Notes: generated by a model from the letters alone, not told the origin. DNA of 37,164 nt from Ignavibacteriales bacterium (GCA_026390585.1 JAPLFP010000162.1:1-37164), one strand, 5' to 3'. Counted from the stretch's first letter, positions 8,387-16,764 are shown. Numbers and translations are program-made.

Positions 8387-9532
8387 ATGAAGACCCTTCG
8401 GAAGATCCTATTGCTGTGGGGTGCCACACTCGTTTTGTTAGGTGCGGGTGCAATCGCATATCCTCAATTTGGCGGCGTTTCAGTTTCAGACTTTCTTCTT
8501 CCCGCGTCTAGCTCATTGTTAGGTGTTGTTTCCTACTTTGTATACAGGAGAGAGAATGGAAATGGGGCAAAGCTCGTGTTTCTAAACTTCGCGCTCTTTT
8601 TTGGGGTAAATGGCCTGTCTCGCCCTCTCTATCAATTGGCAAAAACAGCGTTCTTTAGTTCAAGCACATGGAGTAATCTCTATTACTACCAGTACAATTT
8701 GCTTGTGTATTTCCTCTTGCTTTCTTTGTGTGTCATCCACCTGGTTGTCGATTACATGGTGGCAGTCCGCCCGACATATGCCAAGTACGTAGTTTCGCTC
8801 GTAATTGTTGGCGCGGTTGGGCTAGTTGTGTTTCACCCATTCTTTCTAGATGCAAAGTTCCTGTACAGTGTAACTGACTATCACAACTTCGTCGCAGTTC
8901 GCAGAAGCATCACAGTCCTGCAAAGTCAAGGCATTGCGAATCCAAGCAGCGAAGAAATCGCATCTCACGCTCAGTTGGCGCAGGCAGATATTGCTTCAAA
9001 CGGCGAAAGCCTGAAGATGTACCAAGAACGATATGTCGCGCACCTGCGAGAATACCTTCCTGGAAACAACTATGTATCGCTACTGCTCAAGCCTCTCTGG
9101 CTCCGTTGCTCGAAAATCAGTCTGTTGAGCGTTTTGATGCTTCTGTTCTGCATAGTGCATCAATACTTCATCGATTCGCCTCGAGGGGCGTACATGGAGA
9201 AGATTGTTTGGTGCCTCTTGCCGTATTGCGGATTTGAAGCGTTGCACTCTTATTCGTACACCACAGTCACGAACTGGGACGCGTTCGACAACATAGTGGA
9301 AGTTGGGGCTTACTTGTCGATGGCGGTGATGTGGATGCTCTTGTTACTTTTCAGCTTGCGTCTACGGTTTATTGATACAATCGAAGGGAAGTACTATGAG
9401 CGTCGCCTGTTAAGCGATCCAAGCCGCATCACTCGCTGGCGCGACGCTTTAGATAATTGGCTCTTGAAAGAGTTCATGAATCCACGCGAGCTCGATCGAA
9501 GGTTTCTGATTCAGCGAAGGACGGAAGACTGA
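8387..9532 (+). CDS. Polytopic membrane protein of unknown function
   Basis: 381 residues; I do not recognise the family. Hydrophobic segments at about 7-25, 33-53, 62-80, 103-127, 134-153, 243-262, 273-286 and 305-326 suggest seven or eight membrane spans. A polar section at about 160-235 lies between spans five and six and may be a sensory or extracytoplasmic domain. The C-terminal 50 residues are highly charged and probably cytoplasmic. No enzymatic motif is visible. It follows the operator-controlled promoter and is 53 bases ahead of the degenerate NtrC-type regulator on the same strand. This layout fits a membrane sensor working with a cytoplasmic regulator, but that is inference. Confidence 0.75.
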   Translation: MKTLRKILLLWGATLVLLGAGAIAYPQFGGVSVSDFLLPASSSLLGVVSYFVYRRENGNGAKLVFLNFALFFGVNGLSRPLYQLAKTAFFSSSTWSNLYYYQYNLLVYFLLLSLCVIHLVVDYMVAVRPTYAKYVVSLVIVGAVGLVVFHPFFLDAKFLYSVTDYHNFVAVRRSITVLQSQGIANPSSEEIASHAQLAQADIASNGESLKMYQERYVAHLREYLPGNNYVSLLLKPLWLRCSKISLLSVLMLLFCIVHQYFIDSPRGAYMEKIVWCLLPYCGFEALHSYSYTTVTNWDAFDNIVEVGAYLSMAVMWMLLLLFSLRLRFIDTIEGKYYERRLLSDPSRITRWRDALDNWLLKEFMNPRELDRRFLIQRRTED

Positions 9533-9585
9533 AACAATACGCCAGCGGTATATTGTAGTGCGCTAGATACGATGAAAGGTGACAG

Positions 9586-10530
9586 ATGCAAATGATTGGC
9601 ACCAGCCAGCAAACAAGACGAAATCGAGAAGAAGTAAAAAAGCTTTCGCGAACAAGGCAAAATGTTGTCATCGTGGGGGAGGTGGGAGTAGGGAAGGGAC
9701 ATCTCGCGGAAGCGATTCACCTCGATAGCAAAGATGCTAAGAAGCCATGCGTGCGGCTCAATATAGCTACGACGGATCCGACGCACCTACGAAAGTTGGT
9801 CGAACTCGCAATCGAGAAAGGGGAATTCCATAACCCTATCTCTCCGGACCACGGCAACTTCAAGCTGGTGGACGGAACAACGCTGATAATGGAAGATCTC
9901 GACCGGGCCGGCCTCGCCGCCCAAAAGGCGGTTTGCGATTTTCTGGCGTATTGCCGGAAGAAAAGATGGGAGTTGCGGCTCATTATGCTCGTCCAAGCGC
10001 CTGTTGCCCAGTCTGCAAAGAGTGGGTCTGTTCTGCCATGTATCTTAGACGAAACAAGAAAGTGGGAGACGGTCAAGGTCACTCCGCTGAGAGATCGCCC
10101 AGAGGATATCCCTGATCTGGTTGAATATTTCGTCAAGCAGATTACCGGCGAGCTCGGAATGGAAGATATGGTCATCGATTCCAATGCCATCGGTGTGCTC
10201 GTGCGACAGGAGTGGAAGGAAAACGTCCAGGAGCTCAAACGGATGGTGGAGCGCAGCATCGTCCTCTCAAGAGACAAAGATGTCTTCAAGCTCCCCGCCG
10301 GTATCGTGAATGAGCAGGCGGAACTCTCTCGCATCCTGGATCGCATCGAGGCGGGCACCGATTTCGCTCTCGACAACTCCATGGAGATCATCGAAAAAGG
10401 AATCCTTCTCAGGACTCTCGAAAAGTTCGGATTCAATCAAAGCAAGGCAGCGCGCTTTCTCAAGATCACGGAAGATACTCTCCGTTACAGGATGCGCAGG
10501 CTGGGAATCCCAACAGCACGGAAGGGGTAA
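9586..10530 (+). CDS. Degenerate NtrC-type AAA+ regulator with Fis-type HTH
   Basis: 314 residues with no N-terminal receiver domain. The AAA+ core resembles sigma-54 activators: Walker A GEVGVGKG (31-38), a Walker B-like TTLIMEDLD (98-106) and PLRDRPEDIP (167-176). The C-terminal HTH (about 278-308, FGFNQSKAARFLKITEDTLR) is of Fis type. Key activator features are lost: the GAFTGA loop that contacts sigma-54 is replaced by GEFHNP, Walker B has E-D instead of D-E, WPGNVREL is WKENVQEL (no sensor-II Arg), and the FREDLYYRL arginine-finger segment is unrecognisable. It is therefore probably not a sigma-54 activator but a DNA-binding switch of sigma-70 promoters, as known for TyrR. AAAGGTG lies before ATG 9586. 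Confidence 0.85.
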   Translation: MQMIGTSQQTRRNREEVKKLSRTRQNVVIVGEVGVGKGHLAEAIHLDSKDAKKPCVRLNIATTDPTHLRKLVELAIEKGEFHNPISPDHGNFKLVDGTTLIMEDLDRAGLAAQKAVCDFLAYCRKKRWELRLIMLVQAPVAQSAKSGSVLPCILDETRKWETVKVTPLRDRPEDIPDLVEYFVKQITGELGMEDMVIDSNAIGVLVRQEWKENVQELKRMVERSIVLSRDKDVFKLPAGIVNEQAELSRILDRIEAGTDFALDNSMEIIEKGILLRTLEKFGFNQSKAARFLKITEDTLRYRMRRLGIPTARKG

Positions 10531-10563
10531 CCCCTCAAACTGCAAATCGAAAAAAGGAGCAAT

Positions 10564-10579
10564 TCCGCAAAATCACGGA
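10564..10579. promoter_or_regulatory. Imperfect palindrome, putative operator (copy 2)
   Basis: TCCGCAAAATCACGGA has 5-base ends TCCGC/ACGGA close to a dyad and matches copy 1 (8212-8227) at 13 of 16 positions by eye. It also ends exactly 18 bases before its -35 box (10598). A further TTCCG half-site follows at 10584-10588, and CGAGA (10587-10591) sits at the same distance as in copy 1. It lies just behind the AAA+ regulator gene. Confidence 0.65.
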
Positions 10580-10597
10580 AACATTCCGAGATTTTAC

Positions 10598-10626
10598 TTG
10601 ACTTTGACCGTCTGACTTCTTATCAT
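10598..10626 (+). promoter_or_regulatory. Sigma-70-type promoter for the AraC-like gene
   Basis: TTGACT (10598-10603), 17 bases, TATCAT (10621-10626). Start expected near 10633, giving a leader of roughly 147 bases before ATG 10780. The architecture copies that of the promoter at 8246. Confidence 0.75.
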
Positions 10627-10779
10627 CACTCCGTAGCAAATACCTCGTTCTTTTGGAATTACACCACGACGTTATCGTTCCGCCTAGCTATCGTGGACCT
10701 TTCAGATGTCATGACTATGGCGCCACGCATTATCCAAATCCCACCTCTCTTACCACCCCTACCACAGGAGGAATGTCAA

Positions 10780-11271
10780 ATGGCTACGGATATCACCCTC
10801 GTCAAATCCTTCGTTGAAACTAACCTGGGGCACGTTCATAAGACGCAACACGTTGCCGACCAACTGAATTGCCCATTGGACAAGCTAAAAAAATCATTCC
10901 ATCGGTCCGAAAAACTGACCTTGAGCCGGTTTATCCGCGAATCGCGCATCGCAAGGATGAAGGAACAACTGGCACAATCTGATTCCCCCTGCAAAGTCAT
11001 CTGCATCGATCTTGGTATCCGTGAAGATGTGGGCGCACGTCTCTTCAAGAACGCCACAGGAATGACAATGGAGCAGTTCCGCAAGATGTACAGACGATCC
11101 ATCTCAGGCATCTGGCGCAGTGAGGCACAGAAACAAGCGGATATCAGGTCCGGTCCGCAACTGATGCTGACGGCCCGAGCCGTGAAGCAGGCGTTGGCTG
11201 CGTCTCGACGCGGCGCCAGACAATCGATCAGCCAGCTTGAAGGTGTCAAGATTCAGGGCCACGCTAATTGA
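10780..11271 (+). CDS. Minimal AraC-type DNA-binding protein
   Basis: 163 residues. Residues about 5-105 form an AraC/XylS double helix-turn-helix: a first HTH around VADQLNCPLDKLKKSFH and a second around ICIDLGIREDVGARLFKNAT, ending in the family-like TGMTMEQFRKMY. There is no N-terminal ligand domain; instead a basic, Ala/Arg-rich C-terminal extension of about 55 residues follows. The start at ATG 10780 is set by AGGAGGA at 10766-10772, seven bases away; the frame's upstream extension (from 10693) is proline-rich and falls in the leader. It stands alone under an operator-bearing promoter and may autoregulate or control the neighbouring membrane protein. Target unknown. Confidence 0.82.
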   Translation: MATDITLVKSFVETNLGHVHKTQHVADQLNCPLDKLKKSFHRSEKLTLSRFIRESRIARMKEQLAQSDSPCKVICIDLGIREDVGARLFKNATGMTMEQFRKMYRRSISGIWRSEAQKQADIRSGPQLMLTARAVKQALAASRRGARQSISQLEGVKIQGHAN

Positions 11272-11725
11272 CCTCCCTTCCCGCCACGGGTAGCCACAGT
11301 GTGTACTGTGAGATGATGTTGTCCCTCCAAATGGACCCGCGCGAGTGAGACACGTTGTGGCTACCAAGGGGGTATTCTGAAAAAGCCTCGTTCTTCAGCC
11401 CGGTGACTTCCTCTACGGGCATGCCCTCCTCATCCTTCACCTCACATCTCCTCATCTCTCCCCGCGAGCCACACTTTTTTTCGCCACAGCATCGATCCTG
11501 ACGGCAGTATTGGTTTCAGTTTACCCAACCTTCGATGACCGGCGGCTGAGCAGTCCGCCAAATTCCACCGTTTTCTTCTTGAACTTGTGCAAGGGATTTG
11601 GTAGTATTCAAAACAGTAACTGAAGTGCCCGCCTGCTCCACATTGAAGCCTCGTCGGCCTTCTTACTCCCTATCACGCGAAAAGTGTGACGAACTCGGTT
11701 TCTTGAACGTGAACGCGACATCGAC
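11272..11725. other. Intergenic region with inverted repeats and a promoter
   Basis: This 454-bp stretch holds no credible gene. GTAGCCACA (11290-11298) and TGTGGCTAC (11356-11364) form a 9-bp perfect inverted repeat with 57 bases between. Nested in the left arm region is CACAGT-GTGT-ACTGTG (11295-11310), a small hairpin that could compete with the larger stem. No U-run follows, so this is not an obvious terminator. The 11400-11460 part is pyrimidine-rich. The promoter of the DUF4954 gene is at its right end. Confidence 0.5.
11579..11607 (+). promoter_or_regulatory. Promoter for the DUF4954-nagB unit
   Basis: TTGAAC (11579-11584), 17 bases, TAGTAT (11602-11607), giving a start near 11614 and a leader of about 110 bases. 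The -10 box is weaker than at 8246. The operator palindrome found in the regulatory island is not present here. Confidence 0.5.
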
Positions 11726-13720
11726 ATGAACTACGCACAATTGAAAGAAGATCAGATAGCTCAACTCATATCGCAAGGTTGCACAGCCACTGATTGGCTG
11801 CAGTTGATGATTGTACCCGGCTGCGATCTCGCTCGGTTTATTGACGTCCATTTCTTCGGTACCGTGCGCATCGGTGACAGCTCCGGCACACATACTGTCG
11901 ACGGGGTTGAGCTCCATTGTGGCATCTATGGAGCGTCAATCGCAAATTGCGACATCAGCGACCACGTCCGTATTGCCAACATCGGTTCCGCTCTCTCGAA
12001 CTACATCATCGAAAATAACGTCGTCATTCAGGATGTCGCTGCACTGACGGCCGACGCCAATGCGACGTTTGGCAATGGAGTGGAGCTTGAGACGATCAAT
12101 GAGGGTGGGGGAAGAGTGGTTAGGATCATCAACGATCTCACCTCTCAAACAGCATACGTGCAGGCAATGTCGCGCCATAGTGCGGAATTCACAAAACGGC
12201 TCGAAGAACTCGTCGAGGCGAAGGTGAAGGAGGCGAAAGCGGAACGGGGACGGGTCGGTAGTGGAACGCGAGTGATACACTGCGGCACGATCCATAATGT
12301 TAGCTTCGGTCCGCACGCTTTCATCCACGGCGCACAGTTCCTTGAAAACGGAACGGTGAACAGCTGCATTGAACACCCGACGGAAATCGGAGAGGGTGTG
12401 CAGGCAAAGTCGTTCATTCTATCCGAGGGAGCACACGTTGAAAGCGGCGCCATCCTTGATAAGGTGTTTGCCGGTCAGAATGTGAAGATGGGAAAACAAT
12501 ACTCCGCGGAGAATTCGCTCTTCTTCGCCAATTGCGAAGCATTTCATGGTGAGGCAGTCTCACTGTTCGCGGGGCCGTATACGGTGACACACCACAAGTC
12601 GACATTGTTGATTGCAGGACTCTTCTCGTTTTATAACGCCGGAAGCGGCACGAACCAAAGCAATCACATGTACAAGCTTGGCCCGGTGCACCAAGGAGTG
12701 CTAGAGCGAGGCTCCAAGACGGGATCTTTTTCGTACTTGCTTTTTGAAGCTCACATCGGCGCGTTTGGCGTAGTGATCGGTAAACACTATGCAAATCTCG
12801 ATTTGCCGAATCTACCGTTCTCATATATCTTTGAAGAGTCAGGAGTTTCAAAGATCGTTCCCGCGATGAATCTCGTCTCCGTTGGAACAGTGCGTGATGG
12901 AGAGAAATGGCCCAAACGCGATGGCAGAAAAGCACCCTGCAAGAGAGACCTGATCGTGTTCGACATTTTCTCCCCGTATACAGTCGAGAAAATGCGTCGC
13001 GGACGGGATGAATTGTTGGCATTGAGCGACACAACACCGAAGGACAAAGTAACCCTTAGCTACGGTGGGGCGCAGCTCAGCAGACAGTCCCTCGAGAAGG
13101 GAGTGAAGCGCTATTCTCTCGCGGTTAAGCGGTACTTGACTCAGAAGGTGATGGAAAGGGTCCGGGACTCAGCGTCTCAGCACACGAGCTGGAAATCCGT
13201 CGTTGAGTCCTTGAATCCGACATCCTCGTTACGGCGGGCATCAGAGTGGACGGATGTGGCCGGCTTGCTGACACCCCATGAACGGCTTGCGGAATTGGAA
13301 TCACATGTGGCAAAAGGGTTGGTCAAATCGTATGATGCGCTTGTGGCGGAGTTTCAGAAGATGTATGATGGGTATCGGACAGATGAGTGGCAGTATGTGG
13401 TTGAGACATACGCGAAGGAATTCGGTGTTCAATTGACCGCTGCAACAAAGGACCATCTCCTGGCAGCAGCGGACATGTGGGAGGAAGCCGCGGGTACCCT
13501 CCAGGGGATGATTCTGGAAGACTCAAAGAAGGAATTCGGAGACTTTGCGCACATCGGATACGGATTAGACCAGTTCGAGGAGAACAAGAAGAAGGACTTT
13601 GAAGCGGTTCGCGGAACAAGCGAAACCAACAGCGTAGTGCAAAAACTGGCTGCTGAGGGGGCGACAATAGGGCAAAGAACAGAGCAGTTTAAGGGGCTCG
13701 TTGCATCAATTCCTGAATGA
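11726..13720 (+). CDS. DUF4954 family left-handed beta-helix protein
   Basis: 664 residues. The first roughly 300 residues show hexapeptide-like repeats typical of a left-handed beta-helix (for example VRIADIG-like turns in GASIANCDISDHVRIANIG and GEGVQAKSFILSEGAHVESG), the fold of many sugar-nucleotide acyltransferases. The helix is interrupted by a charged helical insert at about 155-182 (KRLEELVEAKVKEAKAER). The C-terminal half (about 440-660) is mainly helical and charged. The pattern matches DUF4954, a family common in Bacteroidota and relatives without an established reaction. nagB follows on the same strand, so a role in amino-sugar or nucleotide-sugar metabolism is plausible but inferred. 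It probably shares the nagB transcript. Confidence 0.8.
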   Translation: MNYAQLKEDQIAQLISQGCTATDWLQLMIVPGCDLARFIDVHFFGTVRIGDSSGTHTVDGVELHCGIYGASIANCDISDHVRIANIGSALSNYIIENNVVIQDVAALTADANATFGNGVELETINEGGGRVVRIINDLTSQTAYVQAMSRHSAEFTKRLEELVEAKVKEAKAERGRVGSGTRVIHCGTIHNVSFGPHAFIHGAQFLENGTVNSCIEHPTEIGEGVQAKSFILSEGAHVESGAILDKVFAGQNVKMGKQYSAENSLFFANCEAFHGEAVSLFAGPYTVTHHKSTLLIAGLFSFYNAGSGTNQSNHMYKLGPVHQGVLERGSKTGSFSYLLFEAHIGAFGVVIGKHYANLDLPNLPFSYIFEESGVSKIVPAMNLVSVGTVRDGEKWPKRDGRKAPCKRDLIVFDIFSPYTVEKMRRGRDELLALSDTTPKDKVTLSYGGAQLSRQSLEKGVKRYSLAVKRYLTQKVMERVRDSASQHTSWKSVVESLNPTSSLRRASEWTDVAGLLTPHERLAELESHVAKGLVKSYDALVAEFQKMYDGYRTDEWQYVVETYAKEFGVQLTAATKDHLLAAADMWEEAAGTLQGMILEDSKKEFGDFAHIGYGLDQFEENKKKDFEAVRGTSETNSVVQKLAAEGATIGQRTEQFKGLVASIPE

Positions 13721-13884
13721 CAAGAAGAGTTTGCTGAGAGGCTCCCTGAGGGTTGATGAATCAGAGGGAGAAGGAGAACTGCATATCGTCCCATATCGCT
13801 CGGTAATTGGAGGAACAGGTATAGATTCACTTGCTGGAATACTACAACAAACACATGAAAAACTAAAGAAAGCAGGAATATGCG

Positions 13885-14697
13885 ATGAGAGTCATCATTC
13901 AACCAAGCTATGATCTCGTTAGCAAATGGGTCGCTTCTTACGTTGTCAAACAGATCCGCGATTTCAACCCTACACCAGATAAACCGTTTATCCTTGGGCT
14001 TCCGACGGGGTCTTCACCGATTGGCACGTATAAAGAGTTGGTCGCAATGCACAAGGCTGGAAAGGTGTCATTCCAGAATGTCGTGACTTTCAACATGGAT
14101 GAGTATATCGCGATATCGGAAGATCACCCGGAGAGCTATCATTCCTTCATGTGGAACCACTTCTTTAAGCACATCGACATCAAGAAGGAAAATGTCAACA
14201 TCCTGAATGGAAACGCACAGGATCTTGAAAAAGAGTGCCTCCGCTACGAAGAGAAAATAAAGAAGTGCGGTGGCATCCATCTGTTCCTCGGCGGGATCGG
14301 TCCCGATGGACACATCGCCTTTAATGAGCCCGGCTCATCGCTTTCGTCGCGGACACGTGTCAAGACGTTGACCCATGATACCATCCTGGCCAATGCCCGT
14401 TTCTTCAATAATGACATCACGAAGGTGCCGAAAACAGCATTGACCGTTGGCGTGGCGACGGTGCTGGATGCAAAAGAAGTGTTGATCATTATCAGCGGTT
14501 ACACGAAGGCCCGAGCACTGGCAAATGCTGTCGAAAGCGGAGTGAACCACATGTGGACGGTGAGTGGATTGCAGCTCCATCCGCGCGGCATCATCGTTTG
14601 CGATGACGAAGCGACGCTCGAGCTGAAGGTTGGCACAGTGAAATACTTCAAGGATATCGAAGCTCCCCATCTCGATCCTGCGACATTGCTTCGCTAA
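13885..14697 (+). CDS. nagB: Glucosamine-6-phosphate deaminase
   Basis: 270 residues, collinear with E. coli NagB (266). Converts glucosamine 6-phosphate to fructose 6-phosphate and ammonia, feeding amino sugars into glycolysis. The catalytic residues fall at the E. coli numbers: D72 (FNMDEY), D141 and H143 ([11 protein letters not shown]) and E148. The GlcNAc-6-phosphate allosteric residues known from E. coli are also present at the same numbers: S151, R158, K160 and Y254. So it is likely an allosteric hexameric enzyme, unlike the short Bacillus type. ATG 13885 is preceded by AGGAA about ten bases upstream. It sits 164 bases after the DUF4954 gene and ends at a strong terminator. Confidence 0.96.
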   Translation: MRVIIQPSYDLVSKWVASYVVKQIRDFNPTPDKPFILGLPTGSSPIGTYKELVAMHKAGKVSFQNVVTFNMDEYIAISEDHPESYHSFMWNHFFKHIDIKKENVNILNGNAQDLEKECLRYEEKIKKCGGIHLFLGGIGPDGHIAFNEPGSSLSSRTRVKTLTHDTILANARFFNNDITKVPKTALTVGVATVLDAKEVLIIISGYTKARALANAVESGVNHMWTVSGLQLHPRGIIVCDDEATLELKVGTVKYFKDIEAPHLDPATLLR

Positions 14698-14720
14698 TCA
14701 AACGGTTCTGCACAAAAAGA

Positions 14721-14749
14721 AAAACGGGCGAGAGGTCCTCGCCCGTTTT
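14721..14749. terminator. Bidirectional rho-independent terminator
   Basis: AAAACGGGCGAG (14721-14732), loop AGGTC, CTCGCCCGTTTT (14738-14749), then further T. The perfect 12-bp stem has A-run and T-run flanks, so it can end nagB on the plus strand and the STAS-like gene arriving on the minus strand. Confidence 0.93.
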
Positions 14750-14776
14750 TTGTTCATATGTGGGTGTGTTGGTTCT

Positions 14777-15155
14777 TCACATGTCCAGCCATTTCAGCGC
14801 CTCGTCGAGATCCAAAGTCACCTCCGCTTGGGCTCCACGATTTACTGCCACGGTCTCCGCAAATCGCGCTGGGTCAACTAAAGGTTCATTTCCTGCGATC
14901 GCAACCTTCATGATCCGAGAACCGTCTTCCCCGAAGACGGCTTTGGCGACGATGACGCTGAAATCAATGCGTTCCATGGCAGAAATCGTGCCAGTGACAT
15001 TTCTGGCGTCGATAAGAAGTTTCGAAATTCTTCTTCCTCTTTGCTTCATCGACAGCCTCACGGAGGATGTGCAGGGCATCAGAATGACTGTAGACCCCGC
15101 TGCCCGTGACAAGAATGTGGTTTGACTCAACGCTCGTGCGAAAGTTGATGCCCAC
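14777..15155 (-). pseudogene. STAS/SpoIIAA-like protein gene split by a frameshift
   Basis: Two minus-strand frames together make one small protein. The first part starts at GTG 15155 (GAGGAG eight bases upstream) and reads MGINFRTSVESN... to ...AVDEAKRKK. The second part, in another frame, continues ISKLLIDARNVTGTISAMERIDF... to ...DEALKWLDM and stops at 14777. The joint lies near 15023-15036; removing one base from the A-rich AAGAAGAATTTCG would restore a roughly 125-residue STAS-like domain. DARNVTG fits the phosphorylation-loop region of such domains. The gene follows the transglutaminase by 18 bases. It could be a real pseudogene, an assembly error or a frameshifting site; sequence alone does not decide. 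Confidence 0.72.
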
Positions 15156-15173
15156 CTGGTAGGCTCCTCGGTC

Positions 15174-16541
15174 TTAGTGCTTGCCCGGAACTCTCGGTTT
15201 CCAGAGCCTGCCGACTGCAAACAGCATTATCCAGCATATGAAACTGGTGAGCATGGCGAAGAACAGGAAGCGACGGATGAAGTAAGTGTGTCCGCCTTCC
15301 GTCGGATAGAAGGAATAGGCTAACTGCGGTTTGAACAGGTATCGCTCGAGATTTCCCAGAAGAAAGGTCCTGTCGCTAAAAAACCCCGCATAGTTCTCCC
15401 GAACATCCTCAACGTTTGGCGGTCGTCGATACTTGAGAATCGACTGAGGGGTGAATTCACTCCGTATCAATGCGTTGCACAATGTGAAAGGAACCGTCAC
15501 CAGCGTATCTCTTCCTGGAATGCCGGGATGGTTCTGCCAGACCCAGTCCGAATACACTCTTACAGATGTGCTGTCAAACGCATTCTGCTGATTCAGATGG
15601 AATAGCTCTGCTGTATTGAGGACCTGGTCTTCTCTATTGGTGATGTAGAGTTCCCCTTGCGACAGGTCGACGAATGCCCACCGATGTTGCTCGCGGATGT
15701 ATGATTCCGCCCAGGAATGTCCGGTATATACGATCCTATCGTCCTGCGTCCGAGCGCCAAAAACAAATCGCGTCGGGATTCCGGCCCTGTTTGCCCAGAA
15801 CACCCACACCTGGGCGTGTTGCGTGCACCAACCTTTTCCTGTCCCCGCAACCATTTCGCAGTACAAGCGGTAAGGATCCATCCACCGTTCGTCATCCTTC
15901 GGGACGCCCCCTGCACCCCTGAGCTTCTTGCGCAGGTAAGGAACGAGTTTCTCCATTCGCGTGAACGTTGGATCTGTGTCGCGTATGCCCACCTCGTCGC
16001 GAAGGATGCGGCTCGCCTCAGCGAGAGCCGCTTCACCGACATATCGGTAGTCGTCCACCCAATCGTTGACGGAATACTGATCGAACTCACCACACGGCAC
16101 GTTTGACCGTACGACATAGACATCTGCGTGCTTCATCCCCTGGGATGCATAGAACTCTTCGCCGTAAAAGCGGATAGAGATTTCAATCGGCTGAATCGAC
16201 TGTTGGGAGACCGGAACAAGCTTGTAGGTGTGGAGCTCGCTAAATGTTGTGTCGATGCGAAAGGAGGGATGCATCCCGGTGGCGGTTTGCTCCTTCCCGC
16301 CGTCTGTGAGGACTTTCCATTCAGTTATTTCAGTTGTGCAGGCAATGTTCAGTTGGATTCGGTTACGCTCCACGAGCTTCCATTCATGGATCGTCGGGAC
16401 ATCGAGCGGGTAATAGAGAGTTGCGTACGATGTGGGGGAGAAGGAAGATTCCCACTCGCGGGTAAAGAAGACGTAGAGATTAAGCGCCAGCAGCAGGAAG
16501 AACAGAGCCGCAAATCCGCGAATGAACCATCGTCTTGTCAT
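15174..16541 (-). CDS. Membrane-anchored transglutaminase-like protein
   Basis: 455 residues. One transmembrane helix near the N-terminus (about 9-26, after MTRRWFIRG) and one near the C-terminus (about 425-445) bracket a large extracytoplasmic part. The transglutaminase-like core is clear: C239 in KGWCTQHAQVW, H275 in TGHSWAES and D292 in WAFVDLS form the Cys-His-Asp triad. Such bacterial proteins act as peptidases or peptide-crosslinking enzymes; the substrate is unknown. AAAGG lies about eight bases before ATG 16541. The STAS-like gene follows immediately, so they are probably co-transcribed. A TCGCGC/GCGCGA hairpin lies upstream at 16596-16613. Confidence 0.85.
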   Translation of the reverse strand: MTRRWFIRGFAALFFLLLALNLYVFFTREWESSFSPTSYATLYYPLDVPTIHEWKLVERNRIQLNIACTTEITEWKVLTDGGKEQTATGMHPSFRIDTTFSELHTYKLVPVSQQSIQPIEISIRFYGEEFYASQGMKHADVYVVRSNVPCGEFDQYSVNDWVDDYRYVGEAALAEASRILRDEVGIRDTDPTFTRMEKLVPYLRKKLRGAGGVPKDDERWMDPYRLYCEMVAGTGKGWCTQHAQVWVFWANRAGIPTRFVFGARTQDDRIVYTGHSWAESYIREQHRWAFVDLSQGELYITNREDQVLNTAELFHLNQQNAFDSTSVRVYSDWVWQNHPGIPGRDTLVTVPFTLCNALIRSEFTPQSILKYRRPPNVEDVRENYAGFFSDRTFLLGNLERYLFKPQLAYSFYPTEGGHTYFIRRFLFFAMLTSFICWIMLFAVGRLWKPRVPGKH

Positions 16542-16764
16542 GAGGTTGACCTTTCTGAAGACCCTTTTGTGCTCTCTCAGGCATTCAATGACACATCGCG
16601 CTGTTCGGCGCGACAGGGTCTCGACGGCTGTGATTCTAACTCTGTGAATGATGCGGAGACGAGCCGGGAAGATGTCAGGCTTCCGGGCGCGCTACTGCCT
16701 CAAGGCGTGGGGATCGCCATTGTGCATTGTCGGGCGATATGCTAGCGGGTAACTGGAGTCGCTG

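Noticed and set aside
9586-10530. Assignment as a functional sigma-54 activator
   Set aside because: GAFTGA, arginine-finger region and sensor-II Arg are lost, and adjoining promoters are sigma-70-like.
11554-11570. TCCGCCAAATTCCACCG as a third copy of the operator
   Set aside because: Only the left half matches, there is no dyad, and the distance to the -35 box (11579) does not fit the two real copies.
13701-13913. Small open frame between the DUF4954 gene and nagB
   Set aside because: It overlaps both genes' ends, has no ribosome binding site and no recognisable features.
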